A DNA stretch of 64,000 bases from Anaerolineaceae bacterium (GCA_020634115.1 JACKCH010000013.1:62001-126000), one strand, 5' to 3'. Shown: positions 1-8,655, counted from the stretch's first letter. Numbers and translations: made by a program. The notes: a model not told the origin generated them from the sequence alone.

Positions 1-1632
1 GCGCTGCGAACTGAACGCTTTGACTTCCGTCCGTCACGACGCGGGTATGCCGACAAGAAAAATGGCGGCAAACGACCGCTGGGTCTGCCGAACTTCACGG
101 AGAAACTGATGCAAGAGGTGCTGCGCATGGTGTTGGAGGCTTACTACGAACCCCGGTTCAAGGAGAGTTCGCATGGCTTTCGCACCGGGCGTGGCTGCCA
201 TACCGCACTGACCTACCTCCATCACAAGTTTCGTGCGACCAAGTGGTTCATTGAGGGTGACATTCGCGGATGCTTCGACAACATCGACCATGATGTCCTG
301 CTGAAAGTCATGTCACGGGACATTCACGATGGTCGACTGCTGAACCTCATCCGCAAAGGTCTCAAAGCAGGGGTGATGGAAGCGTGGGAATACAAGCCTA
401 CCTGTTCGGGAACACCGCAGGGCGGCATTGTCAGCCCCATTCTCGCCAACATCTATCTGCACGAACTCGACCGTTACGTCGAAGAAGTGCTCATTCCGCA
501 CTATACGCGGGGAGCGAAGCGCGAACGCAGTCCCGAATACCGCGAGGTCAGTTACAAACTCGACCGCGCACGCAAACGGGGCGACAAAGAGGCGGCACGG
601 CATCTGGAACAACGGATGCGGGCCATACCCTCGAAAGAAACGGACGACCCCGGTTTCCGGCGGCTGACGTATGTCCGCTATGCCGACGACTTCATTCTCG
701 GTTTCGCCGGGACGAAGGCGGAAGCGGAGACGATCAAAACTGCTATCGGGACGTTCCTGCGTGACGCGCTGCATCTCGAGCTGAGTTCGGAGAAAACCCT
801 CATTACCCATGCCCGCGACGAGCACGCAAAGTTTCTCGGCTACGCGGTCAGCATCTATCACGCTGACCACAAGACCTCACGGCGGAAAGACAGCGGTACC
901 CGCCAACGCAGCGCCAACGGGAGAGTGCGCCTGGGCGTGCCTTACGGTCTGACGACCGAACTGGCACGACGTTACCAGCGCAATAGCAAACCCATGAGTG
1001 AACTGTCGCTGCTGGCATTCTCGGACGCGCACATCATCCAGACCTATCAGGAGCGCTTCCGGGGCATCGCGGAATACTACAAGTTCGCGGTTGACCGCAG
1101 TCACTTGAGCAGCCTGAAGCATGTCATGCAGGCGGCACTCGTCCGAACGCTGGCACACAAATACAAGATGAGTGTGCGCGAGGTGTACCGCAAGTACCGC
1201 TCTACGATGACCGTCAATGGACAGGAATATCGCACATTTCAGGTGAAAGTCCCGACCAAGAAAGGGGAACGGACAATCTACTGGGGTGGCATCCCGTTGA
1301 AGGTCGTCAAGCCGAGCAACCAAGCCGTGATTGTCGATGCGCCTTACCGTGAGCAGTGGAAAGACTGGCGTTCCGACCTTATCCAGCGCTTGCAGGCGGA
1401 AGTCTGTGAGCTGTGTGGCACCCAGGGTAAATGCGAAGTCCATCATGTGCGTAAGCTGAAGGACTTGAAGCAGCGCTGGGCAGGTCGGAAAGAAAAGCCG
1501 TTCTGGGTCACGCGGATGATTGCGATGCAGCGCAAAACGCTCGTCATCTGTCACCTGTGCCATGTGGACATCCACGCGGGCAGACCCATTCCCAAGGAAC
1601 GTAATGCAAGTCGGGAGAGCCGTGTGATATGA
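1..1632 (+). CDS. ltrA: Group II intron reverse transcriptase/maturase with HNH domain (N-terminus outside window)
   Basis: This multifunctional intron protein copies the intron RNA, helps it fold and cleaves the target DNA. The frame is open from base 1, so the true start is upstream. Visible in order: RT motifs (KRPLGLPNFTEKL near the start, GTPQGGIVSPILAN, and the catalytic YADD at about 690), a maturase (X) region, and a C-terminal HNH endonuclease with zinc-type cysteines (CELCGTQGKCEVHH then CHLCHVDIH). The stop lies inside domain V of the intron, a normal layout in which the gene occupies domain IV and reads toward the 3' end. No frameshift is seen, so the protein is probably active. 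An internal ATG at 109 is not the real start because RT residues precede it. Confidence 0.95.
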   Translation, partial: ALRTERFDFRPSRRGYADKKNGGKRPLGLPNFTEKLMQEVLRMVLEAYYEPRFKESSHGFRTGRGCHTALTYLHHKFRATKWFIEGDIRGCFDNIDHDVLLKVMSRDIHDGRLLNLIRKGLKAGVMEAWEYKPTCSGTPQGGIVSPILANIYLHELDRYVEEVLIPHYTRGAKRERSPEYREVSYKLDRARKRGDKEAARHLEQRMRAIPSKETDDPGFRRLTYVRYADDFILGFAGTKAEAETIKTAIGTFLRDALHLELSSEKTLITHARDEHAKFLGYAVSIYHADHKTSRRKDSGTRQRSANGRVRLGVPYGLTTELARRYQRNSKPMSELSLLAFSDAHIIQTYQERFRGIAEYYKFAVDRSHLSSLKHVMQAALVRTLAHKYKMSVREVYRKYRSTMTVNGQEYRTFQVKVPTKKGERTIYWGGIPLKVVKPSNQAVIVDAPYREQWKDWRSDLIQRLQAEVCELCGTQGKCEVHHVRKLKDLKQRWAGRKEKPFWVTRMIAMQRKTLVICHLCHVDIHAGRPIPKERNASRESRVI

Positions 1633-1650
1633 AAGTATCAAGCACGGTTC
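1617..1650 (+). ncRNA. Group II intron domain V
   Basis: A 34-nt hairpin starts GAGCCGTG and ends CACGGTTC, with a GAAA loop closed by the pairing GATAT/GTATC. This is the most conserved part of group II introns, containing the catalytic AGC triad region that binds the active-site metal ions. It is followed by GGAGGGGG and a domain VI-like hairpin (CGGTG/CACCG arms), which should hold the branch-point adenosine. Confidence 0.88.
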
Positions 1651-1721
1651 GGAGGGGGGATTTTGGAAAAGTGCGGTGTGGCTTCAAGCCTCACCGTAAC
1701 TCGCCAGACTACCTACCCTAC

Positions 1722-1862
1722 ATGTATATGGGATCAAGCTGGCCCATTATTGGGGACTGGAAGAAGGATAATCCAAAGGCCGCCAACCAAGTGGTCGTGG
1801 GTCTGCTCTTCGTCATCTTTGCCTCCAGTGTCACCACCCTCATCACCTTCGGTGCCCCCTAA
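1722..1862 (+). CDS. VirB2/TrbC-like pilin subunit, 3' exon
   Basis: A 46-codon frame resumes exactly after the group II intron and ends at TAA. It encodes a short charged stretch (GDWKKDNPKAANQ) followed by one hydrophobic segment (VVVGLLFVIFASSVTTLI). Small proteins of this kind lie directly upstream of virB3 and virB4 in type IV secretion loci, where VirB2/TrbC is the pilus subunit. The 5' exon, with the expected signal peptide and first membrane helix, must lie upstream of the intron. The ATG at 1722 could by chance act as a start, but the protein would lack a leader, so exon 2 is the better reading. Assignment rests mostly on position and hydrophobicity. Confidence 0.6.
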   Translation: MYMGSSWPIIGDWKKDNPKAANQVVVGLLFVIFASSVTTLITFGAP

Positions 1863-1884
1863 CCCCCATCCCCTACGCAGCGCG

Positions 1885-1910
1885 AGGCGCGGATGCGCTT
1901 CGCGCCTTTT
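1885..1910 (+). terminator. Hairpin with T-tract after the pilin gene
   Basis: AGGCGCG (1885-1891) pairs with CGCGCCT (1901-1907) over a 9-nt loop and runs into TTTT. It lies between the pilin stop (1862) and virB3 (1929) in the reading direction. A partial terminator here would let the pilin be made in excess over the channel proteins. Confidence 0.6.
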
Positions 1911-1928
1911 CTGTCTGAAAGGAAGGCT

Positions 1929-2405
1929 ATGGCAGCCGATTTCAAATCGCATGTGCTTTTACGCGACGAAAAAGGGTTCTTCGGCATCCCCTTCAAACGC
2001 CTGCTGCTGGGTGGTGTCGGTGGCGGCTTGACCTACACCATTTGCAACATCGCCATGCCGAGTTGGGCAATCCCGGGGGGTGTAGTGCTTGCCCTTTTCG
2101 TACTCATCATGACCGGGACACGCGGCGGATTACCGCTGTGGCAGCGATTGATGTACCGCGTGCGCGGTTCGCTGCTGCTGGCGGCGGCACGGGATACGCA
2201 GGGTCTATTTGGCAGCCTGGCGAAATCGCTGGAACTGCCCATCGAACTGGTGAAACTGGATGCGGCGGTGGTGTTTGCGCCTGCCCAACCCAACTATGAC
2301 ATCGACATGCGCGAGTGGGTCACGTTCGCCCGCGCTGCTGAGGCGGATCGGGACGATGGACTGGTGTTTGTGGATGCCCCGATGACGGAGGCACTGCATT
2401 CATGA
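1929..2405 (+). CDS. VirB3-like inner-membrane conjugation protein
   Basis: A 158-residue protein whose first third carries two adjacent hydrophobic segments (about residues 22-60, containing LLLGGVGGGL and GGVVLALFVLIMTG), as in VirB3/PrgI-type proteins that sit with VirB4 at the inner membrane. The rest is soluble. The start is the ATG preceded by AAGGAAGG. An in-frame upstream ATG at 1893 lies within the terminator hairpin and lacks a ribosome site. The gene overlaps virB4 by ATGA, implying coupled translation. Called by size, topology and position between pilin and virB4, not by a sequence signature. Confidence 0.6.
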   Translation: MAADFKSHVLLRDEKGFFGIPFKRLLLGGVGGGLTYTICNIAMPSWAIPGGVVLALFVLIMTGTRGGLPLWQRLMYRVRGSLLLAAARDTQGLFGSLAKSLELPIELVKLDAAVVFAPAQPNYDIDMREWVTFARAAEADRDDGLVFVDAPMTEALHS

Positions 2406-4264
2406 GTACCGTCCGTACTTTCGTCATCGAACCGTTCGACATCATGCTGCACGCGACGGAAGAAGGGGTGCAGTCGTTACAGGCACGTTTCTCGACCTGG
2501 CTGCGAACGCAGCGCGACCCCGCGCGGTTTGTCTGCTGGCAGATGCCCGCCACGCTCAATGACAAAATCAGCAGCCTGAGCCGCAAGGCACAGGACGTAG
2601 ACGACGCGCAGCGCAGATCGCTGCTAATGGAATACCGCCGTCACTTCGAGAGCCTGAATGACAGCGCCGAATATCAGCGGGCGCTGTGCGGTATGGCGCT
2701 GTGGAGCGACCAGAACCCGCGTGCCTTAGCAGGCGGCATGGTTTCCGCTTTTGAAACGCAGGTCATCGAAGGTGCATGGCCGTCACTGTTCGAGGGGCGC
2801 TACGAAATCCGTGAAACCCCGTTCTGGCATCTGGGCCCCTCTGGTCGTCCCGGTGGCCGCCCCTACTGGTCAATCCTGACCAGCTACGAGTTTGCCCCGG
2901 CGACCTGGAACTTCTTCCGCCCACTGCCGCCGCTGCTGCGGCTCAACTTTCCGCTGGCGCTGTCAGTGGACATCTCAAAAACCTATGACCGCAACGCCGC
3001 GATTGATGCGCTGGAAGGCATCATCCAGGCGTATCAGGTGCATCTGGCGGGCGCGACGGGCGAAGACAGCCGTTCGGTGCAGCGCATTGCCGACTGCCGC
3101 AAGGCATTGCAGGAGATCAACAACGGTGATGCCCTTCACATGGTTCAGTTAACCATAGGCATTGCCGCCGATGACCTGAACACCCTCAAAGAGCGGGTGC
3201 AGACGGTGGTTAACGAAACACGGGCATGGTTCTCGCTGCGGCAGGAAGTGGGCGAACTGCTGGCACGTTCGGTGGGCTTCTTTACCGCCAAACACACCAA
3301 AGACATCAATGTGCCAACGACGACCTGGCCGGTCACGTCCCGTGAACTGGCAGTCATGCTGTCACCGCTGGGCTACCGCAAGCTATCGGCGACGGACGGC
3401 ATCCTGCGCGGCGAAGCAGTAGGTGCGTCCTACCCCGTCTTCCACAACTCGTGGCGCGACAAACGCGCGACCCATGAAATCTGGGTGGGCGTGTCAGGCT
3501 TCGGCAAAACTTTCGGGCTGAACTGCTACCTGACCCGCGAGTATGCCGAAAACGGCATTCCCTTCGACCTGCTCGAACCGATGGGACATGGGCGGCACAT
3601 CGCGGATGCCTTTGGCTTGCCCTGGTATGTCATGAGCGCCAAAGCGACCAAACTCAACCCACAGGACGTGATGTTCCCGACCCTGATTGAACAGGTGTCG
3701 CATGTCACCCGCATCTACGAAACCGTGCTGGGACGCACGCTGTCGGGCGCACAGCGCGAGAACCTCGAACGCGGTCTGCTGGGCGAGGCGCTGGAAATTC
3801 TGTATCGCGGCTTCCCCGATCTCAACCGTGTGACCCCGGAACTCGCGCCGACCTGCGATGTGGTGTGTGATGTGCTTTCGGGATTGGGCGATAAGGAAGC
3901 CACCCGGCATATCGCCAAAAATCTGGCGGATGAGATCGCCGGACTCTGCACTGGATCGGGACCCTGGGCGGCATTCCTCAACGGCGCGACCAATGTGGAT
4001 TTGTCACGCGGCGGCAGACAGCAAATTGAGCCGCGTGTCTTCAGCTTCCACGAACTGGAAAGCGACCCGATCTTACAGGCGCTGGCGTACACCCAGGTAT
4101 TGTCTGCCATCCGGCGTGACAGCCTGATCGACGAACAGCCGCGCATCATCGCGGTGGATGAGGTTTACCGCCTGATGCGGCATCCATCGCTGCTGGATTT
4201 TCTGATTGAAGCCGCCAAGACCTTCCGTACCCGGCGCAAAAAATTGATCGCGGTGGATCAGTAC
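2402..4264 (+). pseudogene. virB4: virB4 conjugation ATPase, 5' part (interrupted by element B)
   Basis: VirB4 ATPases energise pilus assembly and DNA transfer. These 621 codons contain the N-terminal dimerisation region, Walker A (GVSGFGKTFGLN at about 3487) and Walker B (IIAVDEVYRLM at about 4147), followed by the conserved KKLIAVDQ strand. There homology stops. After TAC at 4262-4264 the frame runs on into the antisense of a recombinase gene until 4585, giving a nonsense tail. The missing 85 codons are at 35786-36043. Joined at the GTAC core they give an in-frame protein of 706 residues, a normal length for the family. While integrated, the truncated product keeps both Walker motifs but lacks the C-terminal part of the motor domain and is probably inactive. 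Confidence 0.92.
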
Positions 4265-6254
4265 AGCCCTCACTCGGCATGGGTTGTTGCGGTTCCGCTG
4301 CTGCTTCCGTCTGCGCTTCCTCGGTATCGGCCCAGGTCGTGTCGCGGGGATACTTCTTCGCGCCTTTGTAGGACTTCCACCAGCCCTTGCCGAAGTGGTA
4401 GCGCATCCGCTGCGTCAGCGCCCGCCACCGGTAGTCCGGGAACGCCCGCAGGATGTCGACCTGATCGACATTGCCCTCGATCATGGTGTGCAGTTTCTCG
4501 ATGTCCTCATCACCCCAGAAGTATCCCAGGCTGCGGTGCGTCGTGCTGCGATCTGATGTGCTGGCGTCCCGCCAGTGGACGGTGATCTGCTTGGTGTGTC
4601 GCGTGATCTTGCTGATCGTGATGTACTGCCCGAACTGCTCGAACAGATCGCGCTTCTCATCGCGCGGTACCTCATCCCAGCGGGCGATGATCGTCTCCAA
4701 TACCGGACGCGCTTCGACCAGCGATCGTGACTGGTGTTCATTGGCCTGGATGCGGCTCAGTTCAGCGTGCAAGCTCGCCAATTCCCGCTCCGCTGCTTCG
4801 TACCGCGCCTCGGCTCGCGCTACCATCTCGGCGTGCGTCAGCAGTCCCAGACTGGCGATCAGGTTGTCCTTGGTCTGTTCCGCCTGTTTGATCGCCGCCT
4901 GCACCCGCCGCACCTCGGCCTGATCCACGCTCTCCAGGCTCGCCAGCGCCGCCTGCCACAACCCATCATCAATCGTGGTTGCTTTCAGCCGCTCCAGCAC
5001 CATCTCATCCACCAGCGCATCCACGATGGCGGCTTTGATGTTCCATAAGTTCGATTCATACGGATAATGGGAGAGCTGATACTTGTAGTGCTTTGGCAGC
5101 GGCGCCCAGACACACGCCAGCCGCTTGTGCGGATATTCCGGCAGGTCATCGCTGTAGGCCAGATAGGCATACGTCGGTTTCGGTTCTTCCCGATTCTCCC
5201 GGTCATGGCGGATCCAGGGGCGGTAGGGCACGTACTGCGGGTTTGGCTCCCCGTAGAAGTCGGTTGGGGAAATCCGGTTGTAGGCGTACATAAACAGGTC
5301 AAGCGGGATGATCGCTTCGTGGTTGTTGAACTGCGTGATCGCGCCTTTATGCACCCAATGCCCGATGTAGGCCACGTTCGCCAACAGATTACGCAGCGTG
5401 TCTTGTGCTGGAGTCAGCCCACCGGTGAATGATGAGCGCCGCTCCAGATGATCCGTCACCTGGAACCCTTCTGGCACAGCGCCAGCGGGGATGTCCGGCA
5501 GGTACGGCCCTTCGTGTTCGATCCGCCGCCAGGTCGCGCTGAGATTCCCGTCCTGTTCCTTGAACAGCTCGAACCAGCGTTGGACAACATCGGCATACAG
5601 GTCAAAGCGTTTGTACTTGCGGTAGTCGGGGTTCAATGCGCCATTGGGTAAATGGCTGCGGCCATCCATCATGAACCCGGCCAGGATCTTGCGTCCGGCC
5701 CACATCCCGCTGGCGCTGCGGCGGTGGCGCGCTTTCACCAGCCTGCCGCGAATCTGGTATTCCAGGTAGTCGGCGGCCCGCTGCGCTTCCTCGCGGAACA
5801 TCTTCATATGCGATGATCCCATCACCGGGTGGGCGAAGTCATACACCATCACCGGCGTCATCACCTGGACATTACTCCGTTTGCAGGCATCAATGAAGAT
5901 GTTGGTTTCGATCATCGTCACGTCGCGGAAGAACCGATCCACATCCTGCGCCGCCACCAGCCCGATCTGACCGGTTTCGATCAGGTCATACAGGGTGGAC
6001 ATGCCCTTGCGCTCGCGGATTTTCTTGGTGCCGCTCACCCCGGCATCCATGTCGATCATGAACACGCTCTCGCGCACCCAGCCCTGCTGGAGCAGGTGTT
6101 CGATCATGTCGACCGTTTGCAGGGTGGTCGAAATGTTGCCAATCTGGCCTTCCGACGACTGGCGGTAGTAGACCGCTGCCGGGCGTCCGACGGGGAGCGG
6201 TTGCAGTTTGTACGGGTCAACCGGTTGTTCCGGGCGTTTCAAGGTTCGGGGCAT
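4146..6254 (-). CDS. Large serine recombinase of element B (chimeric C-terminus in integrated state)
   Basis: Serine integrases catalyse attP x attB integration and, with a directionality factor, excision. From ATG 6254 (preceded by GGAAGGAGG) the protein has the resolvase catalytic domain (YYRQSSE, likely nucleophile Ser33; later arginine-rich VDRFFRD and IRGRLVKARHRR), a recombinase DNA-binding domain (about residues 190-320) and a long coiled coil (about residues 430-500). A cysteine zinc ribbon is not obvious. The frame crosses the attL core at 4261-4264, so its last 38 residues are antisense virB4. The native 40-residue tail lies at the other end of the element (35661-35785). Native length would be 704 residues, integrated 702. 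Whether the chimeric form is active is unknown. Confidence 0.93.
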   Translation of the reverse strand: MPRTLKRPEQPVDPYKLQPLPVGRPAAVYYRQSSEGQIGNISTTLQTVDMIEHLLQQGWVRESVFMIDMDAGVSGTKKIRERKGMSTLYDLIETGQIGLVAAQDVDRFFRDVTMIETNIFIDACKRSNVQVMTPVMVYDFAHPVMGSSHMKMFREEAQRAADYLEYQIRGRLVKARHRRSASGMWAGRKILAGFMMDGRSHLPNGALNPDYRKYKRFDLYADVVQRWFELFKEQDGNLSATWRRIEHEGPYLPDIPAGAVPEGFQVTDHLERRSSFTGGLTPAQDTLRNLLANVAYIGHWVHKGAITQFNNHEAIIPLDLFMYAYNRISPTDFYGEPNPQYVPYRPWIRHDRENREEPKPTYAYLAYSDDLPEYPHKRLACVWAPLPKHYKYQLSHYPYESNLWNIKAAIVDALVDEMVLERLKATTIDDGLWQAALASLESVDQAEVRRVQAAIKQAEQTKDNLIASLGLLTHAEMVARAEARYEAAERELASLHAELSRIQANEHQSRSLVEARPVLETIIARWDEVPRDEKRDLFEQFGQYITISKITRHTKQITVHWRDASTSDRSTTHRSLGYFWGDEDIEKLHTMIEGNVDQVDILRAFPDYRWRALTQRMRYHFGKGWWKSYKGAKKYPRDTTWADTEEAQTEAAAEPQQPMPSEGCTDPPRSIFCAGYGRSWRLQSENPAAMDAASGGKPHPPR
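4261..4264. repeat. attL core GTAC (left junction of element B)
   Basis: The last bases that belong to virB4 reading from the left are GTAC. The bases before it (GGTGGATCA) are virB4 sequence and those after it (AGCCCTCACT) are the recombinase gene in antisense. The identical four bases recur at 35782-35785. A short core is normal for serine integrases, which exchange strands at a central dinucleotide. No tRNA gene is at the junction. Confidence 0.85.
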
Positions 6255-6338
6255 CGCGCATCCTCCTTCCAATGCAAAACGCCCAGCTCCCGCGATGGTG
6301 ATACGGCAAGAGCAAGGCGCATGGTGTACAATGACAGC

Positions 6339-6548
6339 CTAGCCCGGCGACGTGTCTCGATCACTCGCGGGGTCAGCCAGATCGGAGTGTTCCACCACTT
6401 CGGTCTGGCGTAACAACGGATTGCTTCCAGTGTACCCGGTTTCATCGAGGCGCGCAACAATGCGCAGCAGTGAGCGGTACACCCCCAGCAGGTTGATGCT
6501 GGTGTGATCGGGTTGGGATTGGACATCCGAGCGGCGCTCAGGCTTCAT
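6339..6548 (-). CDS. Small protein upstream of the recombinase gene
   Basis: Sixty-nine codons with strong coding-type third-position GC. The ATG at 6548 lies inside the 3' end of the preceding ribbon-helix-helix gene (11-bp overlap), implying translational coupling. I do not recognise the product. It has a short helical centre (LLGVYRSLLRIVARLDETG) and polar ends. Its place between a small DNA-binding protein and the recombinase would suit a recombination directionality factor or another integration accessory, but there is no sequence signature for that. It ends about 85 bp before the recombinase start. Confidence 0.6.
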   Translation of the reverse strand: MKPERRSDVQSQPDHTSINLLGVYRSLLRIVARLDETGYTGSNPLLRQTEVVEHSDLADPASDRDTSPG

Positions 6549-6747
6549 GGGCAGCCTCCTCCCCGGCAGTCTGTTGGACAGCCTGGAGCAGGATGTGACG
6601 GGCCAGCGCCGAGGTGGTCAGGTGCAGCTGCTTCGCCAGGGCGTGCAGGGATGCTTTCTCGGCGGGCGTCAGCCGGAGGCAGAAGTAGGTGTCGCGCGGC
6701 GGTTGGGCGGGCGGCAGTGTGATCGAAAAGGTGGGTACAGTTGACAT
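6538..6747 (-). CDS. Small ribbon-helix-helix-like DNA-binding protein
   Basis: Sixty-nine residues: a proline-rich N-terminus, then a beta strand with a helix-turn-helix pair (YFCLRLTPAEKASLHALAKQLHLTTSALARHILLQAV) resembling the CopG/MetJ fold. Such proteins act as autorepressors or recombination/mobilisation accessories. It is the first gene of a three-gene minus-strand set with the next small gene and the recombinase, so it probably controls that operon. No clear purine-rich ribosome site lies close to the ATG, and the nearest (GAGGAT) is somewhat far. Confidence 0.65.
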   Translation of the reverse strand: MSTVPTFSITLPPAQPPRDTYFCLRLTPAEKASLHALAKQLHLTTSALARHILLQAVQQTAGEEAAHEA

Positions 6748-7130
6748 GATGGGTATCTGATCCTCGTGTGCTACATCGACACGATCAGCGTACCAAAGTC
6801 GGTGCGGACAACCTGTGTAGGATTACAGTTTTGCCCCGTCAGTTTTGCGAATCGGAGAGTCAATATTTCGGTGCCGTGTGGGAATTTTGCACAATTTCAT
6901 CTCGATATACAATGTTCTTGGGGCATTGTTTATATGGATGGACGTCATCCAGCTTGGTTCAAGTCAAGTGGAGCAACAATTAAGACCTAGTCTTGGTTGC
7001 ATCTGAGTGTAGCAGCGCCAATGTCCCAAACAAGAGAGGCATCTTAACAAAATCGGATAGGGGAATCACGCTCTTAGCACAACAAAGAAAAATACACTTT
7101 TGCTTGGTCTGCGTCATGGCGATACAAGAG
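6748..7130. other. Intergenic region between recombinase operon and CBASS operon
   Basis: About 380 bp, AT-rich on the CBASS side. It must hold the promoter for the recombinase operon and the end of the CBASS transcript. I found no convincing reading frame, strong hairpin or repeat. A sharp fall in GC content begins here and marks the boundary of the CBASS cargo. Confidence 0.5.
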
Positions 7131-7736
7131 CTATTCAGTAGTATCCTGGTTAGTTCTTGCGATTTCATGACGCAATTTTCGTTGAGATTGAAAAGGATTT
7201 GCATCTAAGGCGCGTGATATAGCAACTTTCTGCAAGTGTTTTTGCTTTAAATCCAGGAATTGAGCAGAAGGTATGTTCGGTGAAAAATCACCTATGTTAC
7301 TGTACTCTGTTGTTAGCTGTAGAGCTATGGCTTCAAGTTCTTCATAGCTTTTGTTGTCTACCGACTTCAATATCATATCGATATGTCTAAGATATCGTGT
7401 GAATGCATTCAAAGTAGCTTGATGTGCAGATGCCTTCATCCCCCACCTAGTCTCAAGTTTTACCAGTGTACTCAAAAAGACAATCAACGAACACAAAGCA
7501 GCTACTCGCTTTAGATCATTCTCCGAAACAAAATCAAAGAGCGTTTTCGTTTCCGCCGTTGTTGCAATAAAAGCAACAGCCGCAAATACTGTAATTATGA
7601 TAGACGATTTGCTTTCCCAACTAGAGAATCGTTCAGAAAGTCTCCCATGACAATCCTGCATTAGTGCTGCTTTTCGTTTAAGATTGTTTAGCTCGGTGAC
7701 AATTTCTTGTTGACTGTTACTATCAAGATTAGGCAT
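7131..7736 (-). CDS. SLATT-domain two-helix membrane protein, CBASS effector
   Basis: About 201 residues with two hydrophobic segments near residues 45-90 (SSIIITVFAAVAFIATTA and VAALCSLIVFLSTLV) flanked by helices, the pattern of SLATT effectors that oligomerise in the membrane when a nucleotide second messenger is made and cause growth arrest or death. The ATG at 7736 begins 7 bp after the CD-NTase stop. A TTG at 7754 overlapping that gene is possible but less likely. It is last in a four-gene operon with the nucleotide cyclase and two nucleobase enzymes. The role as the CBASS pore-type effector follows from family knowledge and position. Confidence 0.82.
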   Translation of the reverse strand: MPNLDSNSQQEIVTELNNLKRKAALMQDCHGRLSERFSSWESKSSIIITVFAAVAFIATTAETKTLFDFVSENDLKRVAALCSLIVFLSTLVKLETRWGMKASAHQATLNAFTRYLRHIDMILKSVDNKSYEELEAIALQLTTEYSNIGDFSPNIPSAQFLDLKQKHLQKVAISRALDANPFQSQRKLRHEIARTNQDTTE

Positions 7737-7743
7737 CTTTGGC

Positions 7744-8655
7744 TCATTTCTCAAATAACCGTTGCCAAGGATCTAACGATCTTGTTGACATGGCATCACC
7801 TATGGCAGTCTCTACAGAGTTAAAGTCTCTTGCCATTTTCGATCGCTCCCGGGAAGACAGATTGCCTGAGACATCGGCACTTTGCCCGCATGGATCGCTC
7901 ATCACATGTAAACACAAAGTTTTGGCTTGATTGAACAAATGCCTCAGCATTTGGGAGTGAGTCTGCAATCCCGTGTAATTTGAAAAGGCCTGCAACGCCA
8001 TATTCTCCAAATGATAAGACTTGACTTCAATACCCTGTGAATAGCAAATCGCCTTGGCTAATTTGATTACCGGGACAACATTATTTGATAGGCGCTGGTT
8101 CAGATTCGTCAACTGTGTAGCAACATTGGCAGGGCATGTTCTAACCCAACCAGAAGTTGTTGGATTAGGTATAGAAAAAACCTCATTACCTTGCCTGTAC
8201 GCCGGAAGAACCTGGATTTCGATACCATCTGTGAAGTGTATAGTTACAGCCATTGCCCCTGTCTCGATTTTGCTTTTTGGGAAGCGTTGTTCAAGAGACG
8301 AAGCGAGACTCGCTATTGCTTCGTTAGACGATTGCGGTAGGTTCGAGATGTCCCCAAGCACGGCTAAGATATCTATGTCGCTTAGCTTCCTAACGTCAGT
8401 GTATCTTGAATGTGAACCTCCATATAGCAGGGTCTCAAAGTCATCATAATCTGACTGGAGTCGACGCTCAATTTCCCCTCGATGGGCATTAATTGCCTCA
8501 TAGTCGTGATCGTTGAAATCGTTGAGTTTGTTGTTCAGAAACTCTTCAACCTGTGTCCGATGATAACTCTCATCTGTTTCTTCTTCTGAAACCGAAATCA
8601 GCTTGTTGAGATCGCGTGGAATCCGGTTTAAGTAGCCTCCACCACTACCTCCCAT
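7744..8655 (-). CDS. CD-NTase (cGAS-like nucleotidyltransferase) of a type IV CBASS system
   Basis: On phage infection CD-NTases make cyclic or linear oligonucleotides that switch on the effector. The 303-residue protein has the nucleotidyltransferase core GGS (residues 79-81) followed by the metal-binding pair D93/D95 (LSDIDILAVL) and a third acidic residue near E146 (IEIQVLPAYR). The N-terminus is MGGSGGGYLN, a flexible glycine-rich leader. In type IV CBASS the partner Cap9 has been reported to attach a deazaguanine nucleobase to the N-terminus of the CD-NTase, and a glycine start would suit that. I recall this from recent literature and cannot check it here. The start has GGCGGG about 10 bp upstream. 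Confidence 0.88.
   Translation of the reverse strand: MGGSGGGYLNRIPRDLNKLISVSEEETDESYHRTQVEEFLNNKLNDFNDHDYEAINAHRGEIERRLQSDYDDFETLLYGGSHSRYTDVRKLSDIDILAVLGDISNLPQSSNEAIASLASSLEQRFPKSKIETGAMAVTIHFTDGIEIQVLPAYRQGNEVFSIPNPTTSGWVRTCPANVATQLTNLNQRLSNNVVPVIKLAKAICYSQGIEVKSYHLENMALQAFSNYTGLQTHSQMLRHLFNQAKTLCLHVMSDPCGQSADVSGNLSSRERSKMARDFNSVETAIGDAMSTRSLDPWQRLFEK

Larger units (their letters stand above)
1..1721 (+). mobile_element. Group II intron (5' part outside window)
   Basis: The stretch carries a reverse transcriptase/maturase frame followed immediately by a canonical domain V (1617-1650) and a domain VI-like hairpin (about 1673-1705), ending in the pyrimidine-rich tail ACCTACCC typical of many bacterial group II introns. 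The 3' boundary near 1721 is inferred from that tail and from the pilin reading frame that resumes at 1722. The intron RNA should splice from the pilin transcript with help of its encoded maturase, so the host gene can stay functional. The 5' exon and ribozyme domains I-IV lie upstream of the window. Confidence 0.85.

Noticed and set aside
877..1641. Minus-strand frame opposite the intron reverse transcriptase
   Set aside because: Shadow of a gene with clear RT and HNH motifs.
4250..4275. tRNA gene as the integration target
   Set aside because: No cloverleaf at either junction; both flanks are virB4 coding DNA.
4265..4585. Extension of the virB4 frame beyond the GTAC core
   Set aside because: It is the antisense of the recombinase C-terminal region, low in sense and arginine/serine-rich. 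VirB4 homology stops at the core.
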